A stretch of 16,656 nucleotides of DNA from CAYYMD01 sp964480425 (GCA_964480425.1 CAYZPY010000045.1:1-16656), one strand, 5' to 3'; positions 1 through 6,853 are shown, counted from the first letter of the stretch. The notes: generated by a model from the sequence alone, not told the origin. Numbers and translations: made by a program.

Positions 1-1
1 C

Positions 2-382
2 GGGCGACTGGCGCTGGGCCTGGACGCGCGCGGTGGAAAGCTGGCGGTGCACGGGTGGACCGAGCAAACCGAGACCACGCCGGTGGAGCTGGCCCGTCAG
101 GTCCGCGGCACTAACCTGGGTGCGATAGTATACACGGACATCGCCCGCGACGGCATGCTGACGGGCGTGAACATCGCCGGCGTGGGCGCAATGGTCCAGG
201 CCACGGACGTGGGCGTAATCGCCTCGGGCGGTGTAAGCGCACTGGACGACGTAAGGCAGTGCCGCTCGGTCGGTTGCGCCGGCGTAATCATAGGGCGGGC
301 CTACTACGAAGGACGTGTGGACATAGCCCGGGCGCTTGTCGTCGCCGGCGACGACAGCGAGTCGAAAAAAATTAATAAATAG
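2..382 (+). CDS. hisA: Phosphoribosylformimino-AICAR ribotide isomerase HisA, 3' part only
   Basis: This is the C-terminal portion of the (beta/alpha)8-barrel isomerase that opens the ribose ring of ProFAR to PRFAR, the fourth step of histidine biosynthesis in the cytoplasm. The window begins inside the gene, and the frame is open from base 2. The visible part starts with the LGLDARGGKLAVHGW strand typical of HisA. It continues through YTDIARDGMLTGVN, whose Asp in TDIxxDG is the catalytic residue of the C-terminal half, then the phosphate-binding ASGGVS loop and the final GVIIGRAYYEG motif. The closely related HisF lacks the HGW and YTDIARDGM combination, so HisA is the better call. The C-terminus ends in a short Lys/Asn-rich tail. 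No terminator is visible between its TAG and rho, so read-through into rho is possible. Confidence 0.93.
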   Translation, partial: GRLALGLDARGGKLAVHGWTEQTETTPVELARQVRGTNLGAIVYTDIARDGMLTGVNIAGVGAMVQATDVGVIASGGVSALDDVRQCRSVGCAGVIIGRAYYEGRVDIARALVVAGDDSESKKINK

Positions 383-384
383 AC

Positions 385-412
385 TTGAATCGGTGCAGGA
401 GTTTTGTATGAT
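385..412 (+). promoter_or_regulatory. Candidate rho promoter
   Basis: TTGAAT (385-390) and TATGAT (407-412) are separated by 16 bases in the gap between hisA and rho. If used, transcription would start near 419 and give a rho leader of about 90 nt. The -10 overlaps a small ATG-initiated reading frame at 408, so the promoter and a translated leader peptide read from hisA transcripts are competing readings of the same bases. Confidence 0.35.
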
Positions 413-511
413 AATTAACGAGAGGGTAGGGGCTAAATCGGATAAACTCGCGAGCGAATCGCGGAACTCAAGAAACTAAATTCCCATGTGGGACTATTAG
501 GAAGGGCAATA

Positions 512-1684
512 ATGATGGATCAGATCTCAACTACTACAGGTAAAGGCACAAACGAACAGGAAGTTCAGGGCGTCGGAGCCGGCGTGCTGGAGGTTACCGA
601 GAAGGGGTACGGATTCCTGCGTCAGGCGGAAAATAATTACCGCCCCACGCCGGGCGACGTATTCGTCGGCAAAGACTTCATCCGCCACAGCGGACTTCGG
701 ACCGGACTGACCATAGAAGGCAAGGTCGCCCCGCCCTCCAAGAAGAAAGGCGGCCCGAAACTGCTTGAGATCGACAAGATCAACGGCATGCCGGCGGACC
801 AGTACACGGATATCGTTCCTTTCAACGATCAGATTGTCGTTGACCCCCACCCTCAACTGAAGCTCGAGACGCCGGACGGTCCGCTGGAGATGCGGGTGCT
901 GGACATAGTGTGCCCCATCGGCAAGGGACAGCGCGGGCTGATCGTGGCCCCGCCCCGCTCGGGCAAGACCATCCTGCTTCAGCAGATTGCAAACGCGATA
1001 AACGCCAATAGTCCCGAGTGCCACGTGATACTGCTTCTGGTCGACGAGCGCCCGGAGGAAGTCACCGACTTCAAGCGGAAGTGCCCCGAGTCGGAGGTTG
1101 TGGCCTCCAACAACGACCAGGAAGTATCCAACCACATTCGAGTGACGGAATTCACCCTCGGTCGCGCCAAGCGGATGGCCGAGTGCGGTCAGGACGTGGT
1201 TATACTGCTGGACAGTCTGACCCGCCTTGGCAGGGCGTACAACCGCGCGGTGGAGAACTCCGGGCGGACAATGACCGGCGGCGTTGACATCCGTGCGCTG
1301 GAGAAGCCCAAGCGCCACTTCGGCGCCGCAAGAAGACTGGAGAACGGCGGCTCGCTGACGATACTGGCAACGGCGCTGATTGAAACCGGCAGCCGGATGG
1401 ACGACCTCATCTTTGAGGAGTTCAAGGGCACCGGAAACATGGAGCTTCAACTGGACAGGAAGCTGGCCGAGAAGCGGGTCTGGCCTGCGGTGAGCATTCC
1501 CCAGAGCGGCACGCGGAAAGAGGAACTTCTGGTCGAGCCGTGGCAACTGCCCAAGCTGCACCTGCTTCGCAGATACCTCTCGTCGCTGAACGTCGACGAT
1601 GAGATGCCCCAGCTGCTAAAAGCGCTGAGCAAGTTTTCCTCCAATGAGGAGTTCCTGCGGCAGCTCGACGTGAAGGACTATTAA
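512..1684 (+). CDS. rho: Transcription termination factor Rho with a short N-terminus
   Basis: Rho is a hexameric RNA-dependent ATPase/translocase that terminates transcription of untranslated RNA. In order the protein shows an OB-fold RNA-binding (cold-shock-like) domain with GVLEVTEKGYGFLR near residues 24-37 and the LRTG strand after it. Next come the P-loop APPRSGKT (about 146-153), Walker B VVILLDSLTR (about 229-238), the Q-loop TGGVDIRAL..PKR and the R-loop SGTRKEELL. I prefer ATG 512 (or the adjacent ATG 515) because AGGAAGGG at 499-506 is well spaced for them. The frame stays open to a GTG at 488, which lacks a good site. E. coli Rho has about 47 residues of helical Rho_N domain before the OB fold. 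Here only about 22 residues precede it, so that domain is essentially absent. The ATPase core is intact. A terminator follows the gene. Confidence 0.97.
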   Translation: MMDQISTTTGKGTNEQEVQGVGAGVLEVTEKGYGFLRQAENNYRPTPGDVFVGKDFIRHSGLRTGLTIEGKVAPPSKKKGGPKLLEIDKINGMPADQYTDIVPFNDQIVVDPHPQLKLETPDGPLEMRVLDIVCPIGKGQRGLIVAPPRSGKTILLQQIANAINANSPECHVILLLVDERPEEVTDFKRKCPESEVVASNNDQEVSNHIRVTEFTLGRAKRMAECGQDVVILLDSLTRLGRAYNRAVENSGRTMTGGVDIRALEKPKRHFGAARRLENGGSLTILATALIETGSRMDDLIFEEFKGTGNMELQLDRKLAEKRVWPAVSIPQSGTRKEELLVEPWQLPKLHLLRRYLSSLNVDDEMPQLLKALSKFSSNEEFLRQLDVKDY

Positions 1685-1712
1685 TCGCCGCAGGCGGGAT
1701 AAACGCATACCG

Positions 1713-1747
1713 GCGGGTCGGCCCCCAACAGGCCGACCCGCTTTTAT
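1713..1747 (+). terminator. Intrinsic terminator after rho
   Basis: A perfect 11-bp GC-rich stem (GCGGGTCGGCC at 1713-1723 pairing with GGCCGACCCGC at 1731-1741) encloses a 7-nt loop and is followed directly by TTTTATT. It sits 28 bases after the rho stop. On the minus strand the downstream side is not T-rich, so it would serve the convergent HU gene poorly or not at all. Confidence 0.88.
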
Positions 1748-1771
1748 TACCTTCTGACGCCCGCCGAGGGG

Positions 1772-2053
1772 CTACTTGAGAACGGCGTCTTTTGCTGCCT
1801 TGGCGACGCGGAACTTCAGCGCCTTCTTGGCGGGAATCCAGATTTTCTCGCCGGTCTGGGGATTTCTTCCCCAGCGGGCCTTGCGATTGACCAGAACGAG
1901 TTTCCCCAGTCCCGGGATGGTGAAACCATTCTCGGCCTGATCGTAAGCCATGTTGACCATCTCCTCGACGACTTGTGCGACCTTCTTCTTGGGCAGGTCG
2001 CATTCTTCGGCCAGTGCTGACATGATCTGCGACTTGGTCATTGCTTTCGCCAT
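1772..2053 (-). CDS. HU-family DNA-binding protein
   Basis: A 93-residue histone-like protein of normal HU/IHF length, which binds and bends DNA as a dimer. It has the N-terminal helical pair (MTKSQIMSALAEECDL onward), the central GFTIPGLGKL turn, and the signature arm ARWGRNPQTGEKIWIP ending in KALKFRVAKAAKDAV. The NP in RNPQTGE supplies the conserved intercalating proline at the arm tip. The start is well supported by AAGGAG on the minus strand (complement of about 2062-2067), 8-9 bases upstream of ATG. The family could be HU alpha/beta or an IHF-like subunit, and sequence alone does not decide. It is convergent with rho and divergent from the acylphosphatase unit. Confidence 0.96.
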   Translation of the reverse strand: MAKAMTKSQIMSALAEECDLPKKKVAQVVEEMVNMAYDQAENGFTIPGLGKLVLVNRKARWGRNPQTGEKIWIPAKKALKFRVAKAAKDAVLK

Positions 2054-2105
2054 CTTAAAATCTCCTTATGTACGATGGTTCAATAACGCCGGTAAGGCCC
2101 GCAAT

Positions 2106-2134
2106 ATTATCACCGGCCTCGCCGGGCGCCGAAA
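2106..2134 (-). promoter_or_regulatory. Candidate HU gene promoter
   Basis: On the minus strand TTTCGG (2129-2134) and GATAAT (2106-2111) are 17 bases apart, about 50 bases upstream of the HU start codon. The -35 is a weak match and the -10 a fair one. The rest of the 282-base divergent gap (2054-2335) shows no gene. Confidence 0.3.
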
Positions 2135-2298
2135 CGCCTGCGCACGGCATAAAGGCCTGATCGCCCCTTATACTGCACGCGCCGACAGTACGCGTCAAGC
2201 AATAATATGCCCGGTGGACGCCGATTTATCAATAAAAACAGGCACAATAATCGTCGGGATTCGGGGCATGACCTTACGACCCGCCCGCGCCGGCGGAG

Positions 2299-2327
2299 TT
2301 GAGAGACGGCGATGCGGCGGATATAAT
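2299..2327 (+). promoter_or_regulatory. Strong promoter of the acylphosphatase/CDF unit, implying a near-leaderless mRNA
   Basis: TTGAGA (2299-2304), a 17-base spacer and a perfect TATAAT (2322-2327) form a near-consensus housekeeping promoter. Only eight bases (TACCCGCT) separate the -10 from the ATG at 2336. The predicted transcription start is therefore about 2334, leaving 0-3 leader bases and no room for a Shine-Dalgarno site. Confidence 0.72.
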
Positions 2328-2335
2328 TACCCGCT

Positions 2336-2611
2336 ATGTCATTACAGCAGAGAGTGCTACATTTCTCCGGCAACGTTCAGGGCGTCGGATTCCGGTTCAT
2401 AGCCACTCGCACCGCCCGTCGTTACGACGTTACCGGATACGTGCGGAACATGCCCGACGGGCGCGTGGAATGCGTGGTCGAGGGGCAAAAAGACGAAATC
2501 GACGCCTTCGAACAGGAACTCACCGGCGCCATGAGTTCGTTTATCAGCGAAGTCAGCCGCAACGACGCCCCCTACAGCGGGGGCTTCGACGACTTCTCGG
2601 TGCGGTTTTAA
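2336..2611 (+). CDS. acyP: Acylphosphatase
   Basis: A small (91 aa) cytoplasmic enzyme of full family length that hydrolyses the carboxyl-phosphate bond of acyl phosphates. The signature FSGNVQGVGFR places the phosphate-binding loop and the catalytic Arg at residue 20. VTGYVRNMPDGRVE places the conserved catalytic Asn at residue 38, followed by the usual VVEG strand and a C-terminal FSVRF. There is no Shine-Dalgarno sequence ahead of the ATG, and a perfect -10 lies only eight bases upstream, so translation is probably leaderless. The next gene starts on the base immediately after its TAA, so the two genes should be co-transcribed. Confidence 0.95.
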   Translation: MSLQQRVLHFSGNVQGVGFRFIATRTARRYDVTGYVRNMPDGRVECVVEGQKDEIDAFEQELTGAMSSFISEVSRNDAPYSGGFDDFSVRF

Positions 2612-3517
2612 ATGACGATGGCGAACCATCGCACATCCCGCCTGGATTCGCCCCGCCTGGCGATGTGGTCGGCGGTGCTGCTGGATTCGGCGCTGTGCGC
2701 CGGCAAGATACTGGCGGGCGTGTTTTTCGCCAGCCGGGCGATACTGGCCGACGGCCTGCACACCGCCAGCGACCTGGTCACCGACTTTGCGGTGCTGGTG
2801 GGGACCGGCGCCTCGCAGAAACCGCCCGACGGCGCGCATCATTACGGGCATCGCAGAATAGCCACGCTGGTGAGCATGTTCGTAGGAATCTGCATACTTG
2901 CGGCGGGTCTGTGGGTTGGCTACTCGGCCGTGATGTCATTCAACCGCGCCCACGAGCCGGTCCGGGGGTACCTTCCCCTGGCGCTTGCGGTGGCGTCGGT
3001 GTTCTGCAAAGAATTTCTGTATCGCACTTCCCGCCGCGCCGGTCGGCGGACGTCGAACATGGCGCTCCTGGCCAACGCATGGCACCACCGGACCGACGTT
3101 TTCACGTCTCTGGCGGCCACGGCAGGCCTGGCGGGCGTTGCGATAGGCGGGCGTCGGTGGGCGTTTCTGGATTCGCTGACGGCGGCGGTTCTTGCGGCGT
3201 TTCTGCTGGGCGTGGCGTGGCGGATAATCGCCCGCGGCGCGTCGGAGCTGATAGACCGCGCGCCGGGCGGCAACGTTCTGGAGAAAATCGAACGCGCGAT
3301 AGTTTCTACCGACGGCGTGCGGAGTTACCACGAATTCCGCGCCCGTCGCACGGGCGGTAAAATCGCCGCCGACGTTCACGTTCAGGTGGACCCCCGCCTG
3401 ACCGTCCGCCAGGGACACGACATCGCCAGCGACGTTCGGCGACGTGTGATGGACGCCTGCCACGACGTAATCGAGGTCATCGTGCACGTCGAGCCGGACG
3501 AGAGCGCACGGACATAA
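2612..3517 (+). CDS. Cation diffusion facilitator family metal transporter
   Basis: A 301-residue inner-membrane proton/metal antiporter with six predicted helices and a C-terminal cytoplasmic metallochaperone-like domain (from about residue 218, ending VIVHVEP). The TM2 metal site reads ADGLHTASD (H50, D54) and the TM5 site AWHHRTD (H158, D162). This HxxxD/HxxxD arrangement is known from zinc-type CDF members. HHYGHRRIATL after TM2 matches the family HPYGH box. Substrate (Zn, Cd, Mn, Fe or Co) cannot be fixed from sequence, although the HD-HD quartet favours zinc. The ATG abuts the acylphosphatase stop, so translation is probably coupled. An in-frame ATG two codons later is an alternative start. 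The last 41 bases overlap the end of the convergent phosphatase gene. Confidence 0.93.
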   Translation: MTMANHRTSRLDSPRLAMWSAVLLDSALCAGKILAGVFFASRAILADGLHTASDLVTDFAVLVGTGASQKPPDGAHHYGHRRIATLVSMFVGICILAAGLWVGYSAVMSFNRAHEPVRGYLPLALAVASVFCKEFLYRTSRRAGRRTSNMALLANAWHHRTDVFTSLAATAGLAGVAIGGRRWAFLDSLTAAVLAAFLLGVAWRIIARGASELIDRAPGGNVLEKIERAIVSTDGVRSYHEFRARRTGGKIAADVHVQVDPRLTVRQGHDIASDVRRRVMDACHDVIEVIVHVEPDESART

Positions 3518-5213
3518 GTTGCGGCAATACGCTTCCGTCCAGGCCTTCGGGCACGTCGCGTCCCAGCATCCAAAGCAGCGAGGGCACCACGTCGACGGCG
3601 CGTGCGGCGCCGCCCCGGCTGGGGCTTATGCCCTCGCCGGCGATCATCAGCGGAACGAACATCTCACCACTGCGCAGGCCCCCATGTCCGCTGTGGTTCC
3701 TGTGCCCGAAGTCCCACCCAGGCGCGGCGAACACGGCGATGTCGCCCGCCCGCTGCGCGCGGAAATACGCCACTATCTGGGCCGGCAAGTCCGGATAATC
3801 GGTGTCGATCGTCTCGTCCAACCACGTGCGGGACAGCACCGGTTTGCCGTTCAGCAGTTCTTTAGAAACCGCACCCTCCCACCGCAGCGGGTCGTCGCCC
3901 GAAATGACCTTGTAAGATATCTTCCCTCCCACTGCCGCCGGTTGTGCGAATTCGACCTCGCCGCCGGTTGTCACTACCCGAACGCGGTTATCCCAGGCAA
4001 AGTACGTCACCGCATCAACCGCCTCCAGGCCGCAAATAGAGTCAATCAGGTTCCGCCGAGGCATGGGCTTGAGGGTGTTTGGCGGCAATTCGCCCCATGA
4101 AGGATAGTGCTTGAGGTCCCTGGCGTAGGGCCGTACGGGCCAGGGACGGAGGTCCCCATCCTCGGAAATTTTCCTCAGGCACACCGCCCAGTATCGCTCG
4201 CCGCTGCCGTAAAGCACTGCGTCGAAATCCTCGTAATAATCCAGTCGCTTCTCGAACGGCGTGTTCTCCCAGAGATGCTTCTTCGCCACTGTCAGTTGGA
4301 GTTTTTCGCGCAGATATTTCTCCAGGTCGAAGTGGCGGGTGACTTCCATCATCCCGTGGTCGGAGACGAGCACAATGTAAATGTCGTCCAGCAGCCCGGC
4401 CTTTTCAATATCGGCCAGCACCCGCCCTATCTGGCGATCGGTGTGCTTTATAGCCTCACGATACGAATCTGAATCTATCCCCTCGGCATACGCCCGGAAG
4501 TCCGGCGCCAGCATGTAGCAAATCGTAAAGGCGGGGAACTCCCCCCGCCGCCTGGCCACGTCGGCGACTATGTTCAGACGGAACAGCGTGAGGCGATCGA
4601 TGAATTCGTACCAGCCGAAGTAATACGGGGGCCCGGCCGAGGTCCAGTTCTCGATGAACTTGGTGGCCCCGCGGTGCGCCTGGTAAAACACCGAGAACGT
4701 CGTGCGACCCTCGAGGCGCTCGTAAATGGTCCGGGCTGTGTAGTCGCAGTCGAGCGTGTTCTTCTGGGCGATGGTCTCGTAATTGCGCCACAGAAGGCGG
4801 TTGCGGTCGAACCAGTTTATCCCCACCACCCCGTGATGCCCGGGAAACATGCCGGTGACGAAACTGGTCTCGTTGGCCAGCGTGACCGACGGCACGTTGG
4901 CGACCGCGCGGGGGAAGTACACGCCGCGGTCGAGGAAATATTTTTTTATGGCCGGTAGTTCGCCGGCGGCGAGCATCTGCTCGAAAATCTCCGCGTTGAG
5001 CCCGTCGACGAAGAAGACCATCGCCCCGTTTTTAACGGCCCCTTCGGGCAGCGAGAAGTCCAGCCCGTAAGTCTCGGGGGGCTTGTCGGGCGCCGGCACG
5101 CCGCATCCGGGCGCCAGCACAACCGCCGACGCAAATATAACCGCCGCAACTGCGGCGAAGCCACCGACGCCACGTACGCAATCAGTCCGAATTCTGGTGG
5201 TGATTTTCTTCAT
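3477..5213 (-). CDS. Exported alkaline-phosphatase-superfamily (type I phosphodiesterase/nucleotide pyrophosphatase-like) hydrolase
   Basis: A 578-residue metal-dependent phosphohydrolase. The N-terminus has a basic stretch, a hydrophobic segment (about 19-34) and APGC at 34-37. This is a poor lipobox, so it is either a lipoprotein or a signal-anchored/secreted protein. Superfamily metal and catalytic positions are FFVDG (D70), the nucleophile Thr in PSVTLANETSFVTG (T111), APD (D238), VSDHGM (D285, H286) and HSGHGG (H510). In nucleotide pyrophosphatases the PDxxGH motif supplies a zinc-ligand His four residues after the Asp, but here that position is Tyr242. A large insert (about 300-490) lies between DHGM and the last His. 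The ATG overlaps the upstream membrane-protein gene by 32 bases and has no clear Shine-Dalgarno site, suggesting coupled translation. The natural substrate is unknown. Confidence 0.9.
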   Translation of the reverse strand: MKKITTRIRTDCVRGVGGFAAVAAVIFASAVVLAPGCGVPAPDKPPETYGLDFSLPEGAVKNGAMVFFVDGLNAEIFEQMLAAGELPAIKKYFLDRGVYFPRAVANVPSVTLANETSFVTGMFPGHHGVVGINWFDRNRLLWRNYETIAQKNTLDCDYTARTIYERLEGRTTFSVFYQAHRGATKFIENWTSAGPPYYFGWYEFIDRLTLFRLNIVADVARRRGEFPAFTICYMLAPDFRAYAEGIDSDSYREAIKHTDRQIGRVLADIEKAGLLDDIYIVLVSDHGMMEVTRHFDLEKYLREKLQLTVAKKHLWENTPFEKRLDYYEDFDAVLYGSGERYWAVCLRKISEDGDLRPWPVRPYARDLKHYPSWGELPPNTLKPMPRRNLIDSICGLEAVDAVTYFAWDNRVRVVTTGGEVEFAQPAAVGGKISYKVISGDDPLRWEGAVSKELLNGKPVLSRTWLDETIDTDYPDLPAQIVAYFRAQRAGDIAVFAAPGWDFGHRNHSGHGGLRSGEMFVPLMIAGEGISPSRGGAARAVDVVPSLLWMLGRDVPEGLDGSVLPQLMSVRSRPARRAR

Positions 5214-5862
5214 CGCCGCGCGCGTGTTTTTCCATGGGAACCGCCAGGGCCAACGGAAAGACTATGTCCGAAGTGCAACATGGGATCCACACAGCCAGAA
5301 ACAAAAAGAGGGTAACGGCCAGGAGGGAGCCGAAATCCATCACCTTCTCGGCGCCAAGGGCCATCAGCATGTGAAACAGCGACGCCCACGTGCTGAGCAG
5401 CACGTGCCCGAAGTGTGGGAACTTGGTCACAGGCCTGACGACGGCCACCGCAACCCCCGCCAGGGCGAGGGGATTGACCAGCCACCACTTATCTATGAAA
5501 CCAAGGTGTATGTGCCGATCCGGCCAGTCGAGCAGCGACTCGGCCAGGAACGGAATCACGCTGTCGCTGGCGGTGGCGATGCCGATCGCCCCGACGTACC
5601 CCACCAATATCACCGTCAGCAGCGACCTTTTGCTGTGAATGCGGTACATTCCCGCCGTGGCAAGGGCGCTTAGAAACACGTGCATGGGGTGGAACGTCCA
5701 GAACAGGCCCGATGATATTTTCGGGTCGATGTCGCCGGCCACGAATATCACAAACAGCACGATTCCGCTAACGGCGCCCAGGAAGGTAAACGGCGCGTGG
5801 TGGCGCAGCTCGTGTCCTATAACTCTCATCGTCGCCACGTCGGATTTACCCTCGTCGGTCAT
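5182..5862 (-). CDS. Histidine-rich six-helix membrane protein of unknown family
   Basis: I do not recognise this 226-residue protein. It has about six hydrophobic segments (roughly 23-42, 50-72, 80-105, 125-142, 150-170 and 178-208). Fourteen histidines are present, many near membrane edges: GHELRHH (17-22), HPMH (58-61), HIH (117-119), HFGH (150-153), H164 and a C-terminal HH. There are also acidic residues inside or beside helices (D100, D199) and a CC pair at 195-196. This could suit metal, haem or quinone contact, but that is inference. It overlaps the following phosphatase gene by 32 bases, so the two products probably work together, for example as a membrane partner or substrate transporter. 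A perfect TATAAT lies eight bases before the ATG and no Shine-Dalgarno is seen, suggesting a near-leaderless message. Confidence 0.85.
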   Translation of the reverse strand: MTDEGKSDVATMRVIGHELRHHAPFTFLGAVSGIVLFVIFVAGDIDPKISSGLFWTFHPMHVFLSALATAGMYRIHSKRSLLTVILVGYVGAIGIATASDSVIPFLAESLLDWPDRHIHLGFIDKWWLVNPLALAGVAVAVVRPVTKFPHFGHVLLSTWASLFHMLMALGAEKVMDFGSLLAVTLFLFLAVWIPCCTSDIVFPLALAVPMEKHARGDEENHHQNSD

Positions 5863-5870
5863 GGCGAATA

Positions 5871-5899
5871 ATTATAGCGAAAGCCCGCCAAAAAAAAAT
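5871..5899 (-). promoter_or_regulatory. Candidate near-leaderless promoter for the six-helix membrane protein
   Basis: On the minus strand TATAAT (complement of 5871-5876) stands eight bases (TATTCGCC) before the ATG at 5862, the same spacing as at the acylphosphatase gene. The -35 region is a run of T rather than TTGACA, so strength is uncertain. Predicted transcription start is about 5864, two bases before the start codon. Confidence 0.5.
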
Positions 5900-5904
5900 A
5901 CCCG

Positions 5905-5936
5905 CGCACAAAATCCCCCGCGGCGATTCGCGGGGG
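5905..5936 (-). terminator. Terminator after the DUF1571 gene
   Basis: An 8-bp perfect stem (CCCCCGCG at 5915-5922 with CGCGGGGG at 5929-5936) has a 6-nt loop and is followed on the minus strand by ATTTTG. It lies 35 bases past the DUF1571 stop and just upstream of the next gene's promoter, separating the two minus-strand transcripts. The T-run is short. Confidence 0.6.
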
Positions 5937-5971
5937 AAGGCATGTTGGGTCGCAACGTTGTCTGCAGGGGG

Positions 5972-6853
5972 CTATCGGGGCTCTTTCATGCCGCACGCTT
6001 CCGGGAGGAAGTCGTCTTCATTCAATCCCACGTTGAACTTAATATCCTTGTAGATATAGGTCCCGGTGAGTTGACCGTCCCAGTTGGTTCCCTCGATTTT
6101 CACGGGAACCAGGTACTGAAGGTCTATGTACGTTCTTGTCACCGCGGTTTCGTAATCTTTTTCGGGCGGCAACTTTCGTACGATAACGATGGCGTCCCTG
6201 CCGTTGAGTTTCACGTAACCGCCGAAGCTCTGGGTGAGGTCGTTTCTTTCGGCGGCCTTGGAGTAAACGTCCAGCAGGCTCTTCAAGGCCCGCTTGAATC
6301 CGAACATTGTCACGGGTCGGCGCGTCTTCTCCATGACCTCTTTGCTGTCGGGTTCACGGGTGACGGTACCGGCCAGTATGTTCAAAAATGACGACTTGAG
6401 CTTGATGAGCATCTTGTTGTTGTACTTGCCTTCGACGTAGAGGATGCGCTCGGCGGCGGGGATGTTCCGGACCCATTTCATATACACACTGAAGGGGTCG
6501 TCCATGAACTTCACCTCGACCACCTGCGGGGCGCCGAGTTTACCGGCCATACGCTCCTGCTTTACGAAGGTGCAGGTGTAATCGGCGTAACTCCGCTCGT
6601 AATTTTTCAGGCAGTATTCCAGCAGCGCCATGTGATCGGACTTTGCCAGCGCGACGACCTTTTTGATAACTCCCGGAGAATTGCCCCCTACTTCCTTACC
6701 CGATACGTGTACCACTTTTTCCCGAGGATTCTTGACCGCCTCGCTGTGCGTGCAGTGAATGCAGAACAGACCGGCAAGGAACACGCCGACCAGCAACCGT
6801 ATTCGATGGTTTCTGGGGATGAGCGTAAGTTTGGACAAACCGCTTTTAATCAT
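5972..6853 (-). CDS. DUF1571-family exported protein
   Basis: A 293-residue protein of the DUF1571 family, whose function I do not know. The N-terminus (IRLLVGVFLAGLFCIHC, about residues 18-34) is a signal peptide or membrane anchor. The cysteines there do not form a convincing lipobox. The domain fills the rest, with the recognisable order Y..YTCTFVKQERM, then PFSVYMKWV, then RILYVEGKYNNKML, and a C-terminal YLVPVKI...LTGTYIYKDIKFNVGLNEDDF. This layout resembles periplasmic LolA-like or outer-membrane-associated folds, but that is only a resemblance. I chose ATG 6853 because it places the signal peptide at the N-terminus. The frame stays open upstream only to a TTG at 6922. No strong Shine-Dalgarno precedes it. 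It is monocistronic, with its own terminator. Confidence 0.83.
   Translation of the reverse strand: MIKSGLSKLTLIPRNHRIRLLVGVFLAGLFCIHCTHSEAVKNPREKVVHVSGKEVGGNSPGVIKKVVALAKSDHMALLEYCLKNYERSYADYTCTFVKQERMAGKLGAPQVVEVKFMDDPFSVYMKWVRNIPAAERILYVEGKYNNKMLIKLKSSFLNILAGTVTREPDSKEVMEKTRRPVTMFGFKRALKSLLDVYSKAAERNDLTQSFGGYVKLNGRDAIVIVRKLPPEKDYETAVTRTYIDLQYLVPVKIEGTNWDGQLTGTYIYKDIKFNVGLNEDDFLPEACGMKEPR

Noticed and set aside
527..1561. Long open frame (344 codons) antisense to rho
   Set aside because: Rho is certain from its motifs. The antisense frame gives an arginine/leucine/valine-rich, domain-less product typical of opposite-strand frames in GC-rich genes.
2207..2269. ATGCCC / GGGCAT inverted repeat in the HU-acyP gap
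   Set aside because: Six-base arms with a 51-base loop are expected by chance, and it does not coincide with a promoter or terminator.
2299..3360. Open frame of 353 codons across acylphosphatase and CDF genes
   Set aside because: It lies over two clearly recognised genes in another frame, is extremely Arg/Gly-rich and shows no family motif.
5639..6391. 250-codon plus-strand frame over the start of the six-helix gene and the DUF1571 end
   Set aside because: It runs antisense through two better supported genes and through a terminator and promoter, with no recognisable motif or start signal.
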